Positions 24,730 through 34,124 of a DNA stretch of 64,000 bases are shown piece by piece. The notes beneath the pieces are model-generated. The model was not told the DNA's origin. It was given only the letters and a program-made list of their open reading frames with translations, and ran no database searches. The translations under genes were made by a program, and so were the position numbers. How positions within the stretch are numbered: the stretch's first letter is position 1; the number at the start of each line of letters is the position of its first letter. This stretch comes from Luteibacter sp. 9135 (GTDB lineage: Bacteria > Pseudomonadota > Gammaproteobacteria > Xanthomonadales > Rhodanobacteraceae). The stretch spans positions 1 through 64,000 of the forward strand of contig NZ_JQNB01000001.1 of assembly GCF_000745005.1 (NCBI RefSeq), in the 5' to 3' direction.

Positions 24730-25767
24730 TTAGCGGAAGCTTTCCTTGTTCTTGGCGTACATCATGCCTTCCTGGCGGGTGATCAGGCCACGCTTGACCA
24801 GGTCGAGCAGGTTCTGGTCCAGTGTCTGCATGCCGTACTGCTGGCCGGTCTGGATCGCCGAATACATCTGCGCGACCTTATCCTCGCGGATCAGGTTACG
24901 GATGGCCGGGATGCCGACCATGATCTCGTGGACCGCCACGCGTCCACCACCCACCTTCTTCAGCAGCGACTGCGAGATCACCGCGCGCAGCGACTCCGAG
25001 AGCATCGAGCGGACCATCGGTTTCTCACCGGCGGGGAAGACGTCGATGATGCGGTCGATGGTCTTGGCCGCCGACGAGGTGTGCAGGGTGCCGAACACCA
25101 GGTGGCCCGTTTCCGCGGCGGTGAGCGCCAGACGGATGGTTTCCAGGTCGCGAAGCTCGCCGACCAGGATGTAGTCCGGATCTTCGCGCAACGCCGAGCG
25201 CAGCGCCTCGTTGAACCCGTGGGTGTCCCGGTGCACCTCGCGCTGGTTGACCAGGCACTTCTGCGAGGTATGCACGAATTCGATCGGATCCTCCACGGTG
25301 AGGAGGTGGCCGTACTCGTTCTTGTTGATGTGGTCGACCATCGCCGCCAGCGTGGTGGACTTGCCCGAGCCGGTCGGGCCGGTGACCAGGATCAGGCCCT
25401 GCGGCTGCTCGATCAGCTCGCGGAAGATCTTCGGCGCACCGAGGTCCTCCAGCGTGAGCACCTCGGACGGAATGGTACGGAACACCGCGCCGGCGCCCCG
25501 GTTGTGGTTGAAGGCGTTGACGCGGAAACGCGCCAGGCCGGGAATTTCGAAGGAGAAGTCCGTCTCCAGGAACTCCTCGTAGTCGCGCCGCTGCTTGTCC
25601 GACATGATGTCGTAGATCAGCGAGTGCACCTGCTTGTGTTCCAGCGCGGGAATGTTGATACGCCGAACGTCACCGTCGACGCGGATCATGGGCGGCAGGC
25701 CCGCGGAGAGGTGCAGGTCGGAGGCCTTGTTCTTCACGGAGAAGGCAAGGAGTTCGGCGATGTCCAT
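24730..25767 (-). CDS. pilT: PilT, type IV pilus retraction ATPase
   Basis: A 345-residue hexameric motor ATPase that depolymerises the pilus. Walker A is GPTGSGKST (130-138), the Asp box is LLTVEDPIEF, Walker B is YILVGELRDLE, the His box is GTLHTSSAAKTIDR, and the PilT C-terminal signature AIRNLIRED is near 290. AAAGGGGACC precedes ATG 25767, which gives the usual MDIAELLAF start. It diverges from proC with only about 116 bases between, so both promoters lie there. Confidence 0.96.
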   Translation of the reverse strand: MDIAELLAFSVKNKASDLHLSAGLPPMIRVDGDVRRINIPALEHKQVHSLIYDIMSDKQRRDYEEFLETDFSFEIPGLARFRVNAFNHNRGAGAVFRTIPSEVLTLEDLGAPKIFRELIEQPQGLILVTGPTGSGKSTTLAAMVDHINKNEYGHLLTVEDPIEFVHTSQKCLVNQREVHRDTHGFNEALRSALREDPDYILVGELRDLETIRLALTAAETGHLVFGTLHTSSAAKTIDRIIDVFPAGEKPMVRSMLSESLRAVISQSLLKKVGGGRVAVHEIMVGIPAIRNLIREDKVAQMYSAIQTGQQYGMQTLDQNLLDLVKRGLITRQEGMMYAKNKESFR

Positions 25768-25883
25768 CAGGGTCCCCTTTCTTTGTGGGGCATAGGTAAA
25801 CACGCCGAGGGGTCGGCGGCAAGGCGCGGCACCGTATATGCTTCCCGGACTGTGAAAACGACCGCGAGCGGAGCGAACACCCC

Positions 25884-26708
25884 ATGAATCGGATCGCCTT
25901 CATCGGTGGCGGCAACATGGCCACCGCCCTGATCGCCGGCATGCTGCGCCACGGCGCCCAGCCGGGCGGCATCGCGGTGGCCGAGCCGCGCGCGGAGGCC
26001 CTGCAGGAGCTGTCCCGCCAGTACGGCGTGGCCACCTATACAAATAACCTAGACGCCGCGGAGGGTGCCTCCATCCTCGTACTGGCGGTCAAGCCGCAGA
26101 TGATGGCCGAGGTGTGCCGCGGCCTGCGTCCGGCGGTGCAGAAGTACCGGCCGGTGGTCATTTCCATCGCCGCCGGCATCCGCATCGCCCAACTGGAACG
26201 TTGGCTCGATGCCGCCCTGCCCGTGGTCCGTTGCATGCCCAATACCCCGGCCATGTTCGGGGCCGGGGCCACCGGGTTGTTCGCCAACGGTCGCGTCAGC
26301 GCCCCCCAGCGGGCCGAGGCCCAGCACGTGCTGGACGCCGGCGGCCTCACGGTCTGGGTACCCGACGAGGACCAGCTGGACATCGTCACGGCGCTGTCCG
26401 GCTCCGGTCCAGCCTATTTTTTCCTGATGGTCGAGGCGCTGGAAAACGCGGCATTTTCTCAGGGGCTGTCGCGCGAGGCGGCCCGTGCCCTGGCGGCGCA
26501 GACCGCCTTCGGCGCCGGCCGCATGCTGGTGGAGTCCGGCGAAAGCGCCGCCACGCTGCGCCAGCGCGTCACCTCGCCCCACGGCACCACCCAGGCCGCG
26601 CTGGAAAGCTTCCGTGACGACCATTTCCCTGCCATCGTGGCGCGGGCGGTCGACGCGGCGCGTCGGCGCAGCTTCCAACTTTCCGAAGACATGGACTCGA
26701 ATACGTGA
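25884..26708 (+). CDS. proC: Pyrroline-5-carboxylate reductase
   Basis: A 274-residue NAD(P)H enzyme for the last step of proline synthesis. It has an N-terminal Rossmann motif IAFIGGGNMATALIAGML, VLAVKPQMM, VRCMPNTPAMFGAGATGLFAN, and the C-terminal dimer domain with ALSGSGPAYFFLMVEALENAA and TSPHGTTQAALE. In many relatives yggS (PLP-binding protein) lies between pilT and proC; here proC directly follows the divergent pilT. The stop overlaps the yggT start. Confidence 0.95.
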   Translation: MNRIAFIGGGNMATALIAGMLRHGAQPGGIAVAEPRAEALQELSRQYGVATYTNNLDAAEGASILVLAVKPQMMAEVCRGLRPAVQKYRPVVISIAAGIRIAQLERWLDAALPVVRCMPNTPAMFGAGATGLFANGRVSAPQRAEAQHVLDAGGLTVWVPDEDQLDIVTALSGSGPAYFFLMVEALENAAFSQGLSREAARALAAQTAFGAGRMLVESGESAATLRQRVTSPHGTTQAALESFRDDHFPAIVARAVDAARRRSFQLSEDMDSNT

Positions 26709-27283
26709 ACTACCTGACCAATGCCGGCGGCCTGCTGCTCGAAGTCGCCTTCGGCGCACTTGTCACGCTCTTCATCCTGCGCATCCTGGCCGAGGCCTTC
26801 CGCGCGGATTTCAACAACCCGATCTGCCAGTTCCTCTACCGGTTCACCAATCCCGTACTGCGGCCGCTGCGCAAGGTGCTGCCGCCGGTGCGCCGGGTCA
26901 ATACCGGTGCCCTGCTGATCGTGTACCTGCTGGAATGCCTGAAGTGGCTGCTGATCGCCGCCCTGGCCGGCATCGCCCCGAACGTACTCGGCCTGGCGAT
27001 CGCGGGCCTGGGCGAAACGCTGGATATCTTCCTGCTGACCTGGGTGGTGCTGGTGTTCGCCTGGTCGATCATGAGCATGCTGTCGACCGATCGGTACCAT
27101 CCCGTCGCGCGGCTGGTGACCAGCCTGGCCGAGCCGCTGGTTCGTCCGCTGCGCGGGCGGATGACCATCGGTGGGCTGGATTTCTCGCCGACCGTGGTGA
27201 TCCTCGGGCTGATCCTGGCGCGGATGCTGATCGCCGCGCCGATCAAGGATTGGGGCGTGGCGTTGATGATGGGAGCGGGTTAG
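26705..27283 (+). CDS. yggT: YggT family integral membrane protein
   Basis: A 192-residue inner-membrane protein with two YggT repeats. Each has helices around a conserved DFNNPICQFLYRFTNPVLRPLRKVLPP-like block, the second being RYHPVARLVTSLAEPLVRPLRGR. Four helices are visible (about 8-28, 72-95, 100-128, 160-185). The family is linked to osmotic tolerance and cell-envelope functions; the mechanism is unclear. It starts at GTG 26705 inside the proC stop (GTGA overlap), so the two are coupled. The last 4 bases overlap the convergent relA stop. Confidence 0.9.
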   Translation: MNYLTNAGGLLLEVAFGALVTLFILRILAEAFRADFNNPICQFLYRFTNPVLRPLRKVLPPVRRVNTGALLIVYLLECLKWLLIAALAGIAPNVLGLAIAGLGETLDIFLLTWVVLVFAWSIMSMLSTDRYHPVARLVTSLAEPLVRPLRGRMTIGGLDFSPTVVILGLILARMLIAAPIKDWGVALMMGAG

Positions 27284-29385
27284 CGGGCGCCTAGGCGGCG
27301 GGCGTCCGTCACGTTGGGAAGCGCGCTGAGGCGGCCCAGCAGGGTGGACAGCTGCTCGTAATCCTTCACCCTTAGCGTGAAGCGCATTTCAACTTCGCCG
27401 GTGCGCACGTGCACACGGCTGGACGAGGCGACGATGTGCGGACCGGTGTTGCTAATGGTGGTGGCGACGTCTTTTTGCAGACCCTTGCGGTCGTAACCGC
27501 GCAGCTCGATGTCGATCTCGTAGCTCTGCACGTCCACCCTGCCCCAGCTGACGTCGATCACGCGCTCGGGGCTGCGACGGGCCAGCCGTGACAGGCTGGC
27601 ACAGTCGGCGCGATGCACGGAGACGCCACGACCGCGCGTGATGAAGCCACGCACCGGGTCACCCGGCAGCGGCTGGCAGCAGCGTGCCAGGGTGGTCAAC
27701 AGGTTGCCCAGGCCCTCGATGGACAGCGCCCCGCGATCGTGTTGCGCGGCACGCGACGCCACCGGATTGGACGACTGCGTGATGCCCGGCTCGGCGGGCT
27801 CCTGCTGCGAGCGGGCCACCTGGCCCAGTGTCACCTCGCCCAGGGCGATGGTGACGTACAACTCATCCACCGATTTCAGGCGGAAATGCGTGGCCAGCTT
27901 CGCCAGGTCCACGTCGTCCAGGGCCAGGCGGCGCAGCTCCTTCTCGAGGCTGAGCTTGCCGGCCACGATGTTGGCCTCGTGTGCTTCACGACGGAACCAG
28001 GCGCGCACCTTTTCCTTCGCCCGCGATGTGTGCAGGTAACCGTGGTGCGCCGAGAGCCAGTCGCGGCTGGGCTCGGATACTTTCGTGGTCAGGATCTCGA
28101 TGCGATCGCCGCTGCGCGGCTGCGTCGTCAGCGGCACGATCCGGCCGTTGAGCTTGGCGCCACGGCAGCGATGACCCACTTCGGTATGGATGTGGTACGC
28201 GAAATCCAGCACCGTCGCGCCGCGCGGCATGTCGATCACCTCGCCCTTGGGCGACAGCACGTAGACGCGGTCTTCCATCAGCTCCGTTTCGAAGCCGGCG
28301 GCCAGTTCGGCCTCGTCTTCCCCACGGGGCTCCAGCAGCTTGCGCATCCAGGCGATCTTGGCCTCGAACTCCGCATCCGCCCCGCCGCCTTCCTTGTAGC
28401 GCCAGTGCGCGGCGACACCCAGTTCGTTGGCGCGGTGCATCTCGTGGGTGCGAATCTGTACTTCCAGGGTCTTGCCCTGCGGACCCAGCACGGCCGTGTG
28501 CAGCGAGCGATAGCCGTTGCCCTTGGGCCGCGCCACGTAGTCGTCGAACTCGCCCGGCACATGCGGCCACAGGCTGTGAACCAGCCCCAGCGCCGCATAG
28601 CAGTCGGCCACGCTGTCGACCAGGATGCGCACGGCGCGGATGTCGTAGAGGTCTGAGAATTCCAGCCCTTTCTTCTTCATCTTCTTCCAGATGGAGAAGA
28701 TGTGCTTCGGCCGGCCGGCCAGGTCGGCGCGTACGCCGGCGGCATCCAGCGTCTCGCGCAGGGTGGCCAGGCTGGAGGCGATGAAGGTTTCGCGGTCGGT
28801 GCGGCGTTCGTCCAGCAGCCGCGCGATGCGACGGTAGGTGTCGGGCTCGAGGTAACGGAAGGCGAGGTCTTCCAGTTCCCATTTCAGCTGCCAGATACCC
28901 AGCCGGTTGGCCAGCGGCGCATGGATATCGGCCGTGAGCTGGGCCAGCTCGCGCCGCTCGTGGTCCGGCAGCGCCATGGCGGTACGCATGGCGGCGAGTT
29001 GCCGCGCGAGCAGCACGAACACCACGCGCAGGTCGCGGATGATCGCCAGCAGCAGCCGACGTAGGCCCTCGGCACCGCTGGCGGGCCCGCGCTGCGCATG
29101 CAGCGCCCAGACCTTCTCCGCCTCGCCCTGCCCTTCGACCAGCCGGCGCAGGGTGGGTGCCCAGGTCGTCGCCGCCTCGTCCGCCGCCCCCGGCAAGCCG
29201 TTGACCAGCGAAAACCAGAGCGCCGACGCGCAGGTTTCATCGTCGCATCCCAGCAGCCGCAGCAGCTCGATGACGGTCTCGCCCTCGGCCCGCGCGGCTA
29301 CGGGCAGCACGGAGCAGGCCTGCCTTGCCTGCTCCGTCAGGGGCATGCCCGGGTCCTTCGCCGCCATGGGCCGTGCGTCGCTCAT
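27280..29385 (-). CDS. relA: RelA, (p)ppGpp synthetase
   Basis: A 701-residue stringent-response enzyme. The N-terminal hydrolase-like domain (about 30-190) lacks an HD metal motif (LWFSLVNGL region), as in synthetase-only RelA rather than SpoT. The synthetase domain (about 230-350) shows GRPKHIFSIWKKMKKKGLEF, EFDDYVARPKGNGYRSLHT and EVQIRTHEMH. TGS follows (VYVLSPKGEVIDMPRGATVLDFAYHIH), then a zinc-finger-like region with HRADCASL, and an ACT domain at the C-terminus. It starts at ATG 29385, overlapping the hrpA stop (ATGA). Amino-acid starvation control via the ribosome is expected from the family. Confidence 0.92.
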   Translation of the reverse strand: MSDARPMAAKDPGMPLTEQARQACSVLPVAARAEGETVIELLRLLGCDDETCASALWFSLVNGLPGAADEAATTWAPTLRRLVEGQGEAEKVWALHAQRGPASGAEGLRRLLLAIIRDLRVVFVLLARQLAAMRTAMALPDHERRELAQLTADIHAPLANRLGIWQLKWELEDLAFRYLEPDTYRRIARLLDERRTDRETFIASSLATLRETLDAAGVRADLAGRPKHIFSIWKKMKKKGLEFSDLYDIRAVRILVDSVADCYAALGLVHSLWPHVPGEFDDYVARPKGNGYRSLHTAVLGPQGKTLEVQIRTHEMHRANELGVAAHWRYKEGGGADAEFEAKIAWMRKLLEPRGEDEAELAAGFETELMEDRVYVLSPKGEVIDMPRGATVLDFAYHIHTEVGHRCRGAKLNGRIVPLTTQPRSGDRIEILTTKVSEPSRDWLSAHHGYLHTSRAKEKVRAWFRREAHEANIVAGKLSLEKELRRLALDDVDLAKLATHFRLKSVDELYVTIALGEVTLGQVARSQQEPAEPGITQSSNPVASRAAQHDRGALSIEGLGNLLTTLARCCQPLPGDPVRGFITRGRGVSVHRADCASLSRLARRSPERVIDVSWGRVDVQSYEIDIELRGYDRKGLQKDVATTISNTGPHIVASSSRVHVRTGEVEMRFTLRVKDYEQLSTLLGRLSALPNVTDARRLGAR

Positions 29386-32300
29386 CGTGATGCCGCCTGC
29401 GCGTTGTCCAAAGCCTTGGCCAGCCGTTTGGCCGACACCGGCTCCGCGGTTTTCAGTTCCTGGGCGAACAGCGACACGCGCCATTCCTCCAGCAGCCAGC
29501 GCAGTTCCCCCCAGGCATCCGCATCCAGCGCCGTGCCGCCGCCCTGCAACAGGGCGCGCCAGTAGGGCAGCACCTGAAGCATACGCGACTGATCGCGGGC
29601 CGGGTCCTGGCGCAGTCGTTCGCCGCGCAGGCGCATGGCCTTGAGGTAACGCGGGATGTGCGCCAGCCGCGCGGTGGGCAGTTCGCGCAGGAAACCCGGC
29701 TGGAACAGGGCCGCCAGTTGTTCGCGCAGGTCGTCGTAGCTGGCCTTGGCAAAGCCCATCAGCGGCGGCTCCATCCAGGGCCTGAGTTCCGCCTGCGCCT
29801 CGATGATCGGCTCGGCAAGTTTCTGCCGTGCCATCGCCGCGCCGAACAGCTTCTGCGCGAACTCCGCGCGCAACGCCTCGAACGCGGCATGCGTGCGCAC
29901 ATCCAGGCGGCGCCCCTCGAGCAGGTCGGCGAAGCCGCCTTCGACCAGGTCGTCGCGCAGGCCATCGATGCTGCCCATGGGGGCGTACTTCAGCGACAGC
30001 GGGTTGGCGATGGGCAACTGCCGGCGCGCACGCTTGAACTCGGGACCCAGGGCCTCGCGCAGCAGCCGTTCCACGCCGCCCGCATGCGCCTCGACGGCTT
30101 CGTCAGCACGCTCGAACACGCGCAGCGCCACGGCCTCGCCCAGGTCCACCAGCGCCGGGTAGGCCACCAGGCCGGCGTCGGAGCGCACCTCCGCCGGAAT
30201 CGATTCGAAGTCCCACGTCACGATGTCCTCGCGCGTGAGTTCGATATCCGTCTTGCGCGAGAAGGCCTCGCGCGCCTGGCTTTCCCATTGCGCACGGATG
30301 GCCGTGAGGTCGCGGCCCTCGGCCAGCGTGCGGCCATTCTCGTCGTGCACGCGGTACCGCATCAGCAGGTGTGGGGGCAGTTCGGCGTCGGCGAAGGCCG
30401 CCGCGTCGACATCCACGCCAGTGGTCTTCTTCAGGAAATGGGCCAGCGCCGCCAGCAGCGACGCATCGCGTGGGGCCTCGGCTTCCACGAACGCACGGGC
30501 GAAATCCGGTGCCGGCACGAAGTTGCGGCGCAGCGCCTTGGGCAACGCGCGGATCAACTCGGCCACCTTGTCGGCCAGCAGGCCGCCGACCAACCACTCG
30601 CCGCGGGCCAGCGGCAGCGCGTTGAGGAAGGCGAGCGGCACGTTGATCGTGACGCCGTCGGCGGGGTCGCCGGGGACGAAGCGGTATTCGAGACGGTAGC
30701 GGTGCTGGCCGACGTCGATGGTTGCGGGGAACGCCTTGGGGTCGAGGCCGCTGCCGGTGTCCATGACATCCGCCAGGGTCCAGCGCAGGGCGGCCTGTTC
30801 CCCGGGGGGCGCCTTGCGGTACCACGCGTCGAGTGCGCGCACATCGGCAATCTCGGCGGGAAGCTTGCCCTCGAAGAAGGCGGCAAGCGCATCGTCGGAT
30901 CGCAGCAGGCCCGCGCGCCGTTGCTTGGCCTCGATGTCGTGGGCCTGTTCCAGCACGCGTGCGTTGGCGCGCACGAAGTCGGCACGACTGTCGATATCCG
31001 CGCGCACCAGGGCTTCGCGCACGAAGATATCGTGGGCCAGTTTCGGGTCCTGCCGGTGGAAGGTCACCGGGCGCCGCTCCACCAGCACCAGGCCGAACAG
31101 CGTGACCTGCTCGTAGGCCACCACGGTGCCGCGCTTGCGCGACCAGTGCGCGTCGCGTGCCGTGGCGCGCACCAGATGGCCGGCCTGGGATTCGATCCAG
31201 GCCGGATCGACGCGCGCGTTCATCATCGCCCAGATGCGCCCGCCGATATCCAGGATCTGCGCGGCGAAGATCCAGGCCGGCGGCGCCTTGGCCAGCGCAG
31301 AGCCCGGAAACACCTGGAAACGGCGCTCGCGCGTGCCGCGGAACACGCCCTTCTCGTCCTTGTGCCCGACCTGGGTGGGCAGGCCGGCCAGCAGGCTGCG
31401 GTGCACCGCCTCGAACAGTCCATCGCCAAGTGCATCGCCTGCGGGGGCACCCTTTGGGGCGTCCTTGGCGTCCTTGGCCCTGGTGTCGTCCTTGGCGTCC
31501 CTGGTTCGCTTCGTGTCGCCGGGCACGGGCCCGGCGGGCTCCTTGCCCTGCGTACCCCAGTCGATGTCGCGCACCACCAGCACCAGCTGGCGGTGCAGCT
31601 CGCGCCATTCGCGCATGCGCATGAAGCTGAGGAAATGCCGCGAACACCAGTCGCGCAGTTTCGACGAGGTCAGTTCCTCGGCGGCGGCGAGGTAGCCGCG
31701 CCAGAGGTTGAGCACGCCGACGAAGTCCGACTTGGGGTCGGCGAACTGCGCATGGGCGGCATCGGCCTGCCCGCGCGCCTCGGGCGGACGCTCGCGTGGG
31801 TCCTGGATGCTGAGGAAGGCGACGATGGTGGTCAGTTCGGCCAGCGCGCCCAGGCGCCGCGCTTCCACCATCATGCGCGCCAGCTGCACGTCGATCGGCA
31901 GCCGCGCCACGGTGCGCCCCGTCGCGGTCAGCCGGCGATCGTCGTCGATGGCACCGATCTCGGCGAGACGACGGTAGCCGTCGGCCACGACGCGCGGGTC
32001 CGGCGCCTCGAGGAAGGGAAAATCCTCCACCTCCCCCAGGTCCAGCGCCAGCATGCGCAGGATCACGTTGGCCAGCGACGAGCGCAGCAGTTCCGGGTCG
32101 GTGAACTCCGGCCGCAGGTTGAACTCGGCTTCCTCGTACAGGCGGTAGCAGATGCCGGGACCCACGCGCCCGCAGCGGCCCTTGCGCTGGTTGGCGGCCG
32201 CCTGGGAAATGGGTTCGATGTGCAGGCGTTCCAGCTGGCCGCGCTGGCTATAGCGTTTGACGCGCGCCGTGCCCGGGTCCACCACGTAACGGATGCGCGG

Positions 32301-33380
32301 CACCGTGAGTGAGGTTTCGGCGACGTTGGTCGCCAGCACGATGCGCCGCTTGGGTCCCGGACGGAACACCCGGTCCTGCTCCTGGGCGGACAACCGCGCG
32401 TACAGCGCCAGGACTTCCGTCTCGCGGTACTGCTTGCGCGACAGCAGCAGGTGGGTATCGCGGATCTCGCGTTCGCCAGGCAGGAACACCAGGACGTCGC
32501 CGCGGGGGTCTTCGCGGGTAATGTCGTCCATCGCGTCGGCCACCTGCTGGGCGACGTTGCCCTCGCCGCGCTCGCCCGGCGGCCGATAGCGCACTTCCAC
32601 GGGGAACGTGCGGCCTTCCACCTCCACTACCGGGGCGTTGCCGAAGTGCGCAGCGAAACGCTCCGTATCGATGGTGGCGGAGGTGACGATGATCTTGAGA
32701 TCGGGGCGGCGCTGGGCCAGCCGGCGCAGGTAACCCAGGAGAAAATCGATGTTGAGGCTACGCTCGTGGGCCTCGTCGATGATGATCGTGTCGTACGCCG
32801 ACAGCCAGGGATCGGACTGGGTCTCGGCCAGCAGGATGCCGTCGGTCATGAACTTGACCAGGGCCTGGTCGGACACGCGCTCGGTGAAGCGCACCTGGAA
32901 GCCGACCTTGTCGCCCAGCGGCGTCGCCAGCTCCTCGGCCACGCGGGTGGCCACGGACCGGGCGGCCAGGCGCCGCGGCTGGGTGCAGCCGATCATTCCT
33001 GCCTCGCCGCGACCGGCGGCCAGGCACAGCTTGGGCAGCTGCGTGGTCTTGCCCGAGCCGGTTTCGCCCGCAAGCACCACCACCTGGTTCTCACGGATGA
33101 GCTTGATGATGTCTTCCGCCCGCGCGGCGATCGGCAGCGAGGCATCCACCGTGATCGGCGGCTTGGAGGCGGCCCGCGCGGCGCGGCGCTCCCGGGACAC
33201 GGCGATATCGCCCGCCAGGGCCTCGATGCGGGCGGCGTCCGGCTTGCGGGACAAGGCACGCCAGCGCCCCAGCAGCCGCCCGACATCGCGGCTGCTCACC
33301 GCATCGAGCGCATGGCGAAGCTCGCGCAGGCGCGGATGATCGGGCGATGGGGGGCGTGCGGGACGTGTGGGTGTACTCAT
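29382..33380 (-). CDS. hrpA: HrpA, DEAH-box RNA helicase
   Basis: A 1332-residue ATP-dependent RNA helicase. Walker A AGETGSGKTTQLP is near 105, TQPRRLAA follows, the DEAH box is in IIIDEAHERSLN, motif III is TSATID, and motif VI is QRKGRCGRVGPG near 405. HA2, OB and the long HrpA C-terminal domain follow. E. coli HrpA acts on stalled ribosomes and mRNA processing. A charged low-complexity insert rich in Lys/Asp/Ala lies near 610-645. ATG 33380 (MSTPTRPARP) is favoured over an upstream in-frame ATG. It is divergent from the dps-like gene, and relA is translationally coupled downstream. Confidence 0.93.
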   Translation of the reverse strand: MSTPTRPARPPSPDHPRLRELRHALDAVSSRDVGRLLGRWRALSRKPDAARIEALAGDIAVSRERRAARAASKPPITVDASLPIAARAEDIIKLIRENQVVVLAGETGSGKTTQLPKLCLAAGRGEAGMIGCTQPRRLAARSVATRVAEELATPLGDKVGFQVRFTERVSDQALVKFMTDGILLAETQSDPWLSAYDTIIIDEAHERSLNIDFLLGYLRRLAQRRPDLKIIVTSATIDTERFAAHFGNAPVVEVEGRTFPVEVRYRPPGERGEGNVAQQVADAMDDITREDPRGDVLVFLPGEREIRDTHLLLSRKQYRETEVLALYARLSAQEQDRVFRPGPKRRIVLATNVAETSLTVPRIRYVVDPGTARVKRYSQRGQLERLHIEPISQAAANQRKGRCGRVGPGICYRLYEEAEFNLRPEFTDPELLRSSLANVILRMLALDLGEVEDFPFLEAPDPRVVADGYRRLAEIGAIDDDRRLTATGRTVARLPIDVQLARMMVEARRLGALAELTTIVAFLSIQDPRERPPEARGQADAAHAQFADPKSDFVGVLNLWRGYLAAAEELTSSKLRDWCSRHFLSFMRMREWRELHRQLVLVVRDIDWGTQGKEPAGPVPGDTKRTRDAKDDTRAKDAKDAPKGAPAGDALGDGLFEAVHRSLLAGLPTQVGHKDEKGVFRGTRERRFQVFPGSALAKAPPAWIFAAQILDIGGRIWAMMNARVDPAWIESQAGHLVRATARDAHWSRKRGTVVAYEQVTLFGLVLVERRPVTFHRQDPKLAHDIFVREALVRADIDSRADFVRANARVLEQAHDIEAKQRRAGLLRSDDALAAFFEGKLPAEIADVRALDAWYRKAPPGEQAALRWTLADVMDTGSGLDPKAFPATIDVGQHRYRLEYRFVPGDPADGVTINVPLAFLNALPLARGEWLVGGLLADKVAELIRALPKALRRNFVPAPDFARAFVEAEAPRDASLLAALAHFLKKTTGVDVDAAAFADAELPPHLLMRYRVHDENGRTLAEGRDLTAIRAQWESQAREAFSRKTDIELTREDIVTWDFESIPAEVRSDAGLVAYPALVDLGEAVALRVFERADEAVEAHAGGVERLLREALGPEFKRARRQLPIANPLSLKYAPMGSIDGLRDDLVEGGFADLLEGRRLDVRTHAAFEALRAEFAQKLFGAAMARQKLAEPIIEAQAELRPWMEPPLMGFAKASYDDLREQLAALFQPGFLRELPTARLAHIPRYLKAMRLRGERLRQDPARDQSRMLQVLPYWRALLQGGGTALDADAWGELRWLLEEWRVSLFAQELKTAEPVSAKRLAKALDNAQAASR

Positions 33381-33496
33381 CGACACCCATGATAGCGTGC
33401 GCCTATGGTCCGGATCGGAACGTTTCATTTCACAGCGGTTCCCGACCGGCGGTAAAATGCCTCATCGCAAACGAAAAAACCAAGGAGAGTCGCAAC

Positions 33497-33964
33497 ATGG
33501 CCATCGATATCGGCATTGCCAAGAACGATCGTGAAACGGTTGCCGAGCACCTCTCGAAGCTGCTCGCCGATACGTACTCGCTCTACCTGAAGACCCATAA
33601 TTTCCATTGGAACGTGACCGGACCGCAGTTCAACAGCCTGCATGCCATGTTCGAGGTGCAGTACAACGCTCTTTGGCTGGCCGCCGACGAGGTCGCCGAG
33701 CGCATTCGTATCCTCGACGTGTTCGCGCCCGGCTCGTACAGCCAGTTTGGCAAGCTCACCTCGATCAAGGAAGAAGCCGGCGTGCCGGACTGGAAAACCA
33801 TGGTGGCCCAGTTGGTCGAAGGCCATGAAATCGCCGCCGCCACCTCGCGCGACACCATCCGTGCCGCCGAGACCGTGGGCGACGAAGGCACCGCCGACAT
33901 GGTGACCGGCCGCCTCAAGGAACACGAGAAAACGGCCTGGATGCTGCGTTCGCTGCTCGCCTGA
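33497..33964 (+). CDS. dps: Dps-like ferritin (DNA starvation/stress protection)
   Basis: A 155-residue four-helix ferritin of the Dps family. The intersubunit iron site is visible: KTHNFHWNVTGPQFNSLH, then FEVQYNALWLAADEVAERIR with the acidic ligands. Dps dodecamers oxidise Fe(II) with peroxide and store iron; some also bind DNA through an N-terminal Lys tail. Here the tail is short (MAIDIGIAKND), so DNA binding is uncertain. AAGGAGAG lies six bases before ATG 33497. A GC-rich terminator follows. Confidence 0.93.
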   Translation: MAIDIGIAKNDRETVAEHLSKLLADTYSLYLKTHNFHWNVTGPQFNSLHAMFEVQYNALWLAADEVAERIRILDVFAPGSYSQFGKLTSIKEEAGVPDWKTMVAQLVEGHEIAAATSRDTIRAAETVGDEGTADMVTGRLKEHEKTAWMLRSLLA

Positions 33965-33971
33965 CACCCTA

Positions 33972-34008
33972 GCGGCCCGCCTTTTCACCCGTGGCGGGCC
34001 GCGGTTTC
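33972..34008 (+). terminator. Intrinsic terminator after dps
   Basis: GCGGCCCGCC and GGCGGGCCGC form a perfect 10-bp stem with an 11-base loop, followed by GGTTTCTCT. The T tract is short. Confidence 0.7.
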
Positions 34009-34124
34009 TCTGAGGCCAGCCTGACCGGCTATGCTGCAATGCGTTGAGCCGGTCCCCTTCGTTGGTTAAGCTCCCCCGGTTACCATCTGACTCCACTCGG
34101 GGGCCGACCGGTCCGGGGATTGTT

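Noticed and set aside
29658..32312. Long plus-strand open frame opposite hrpA
   Set aside because: Antisense shadow of the helicase gene; composition is His/Arg/Gln-rich without motifs.
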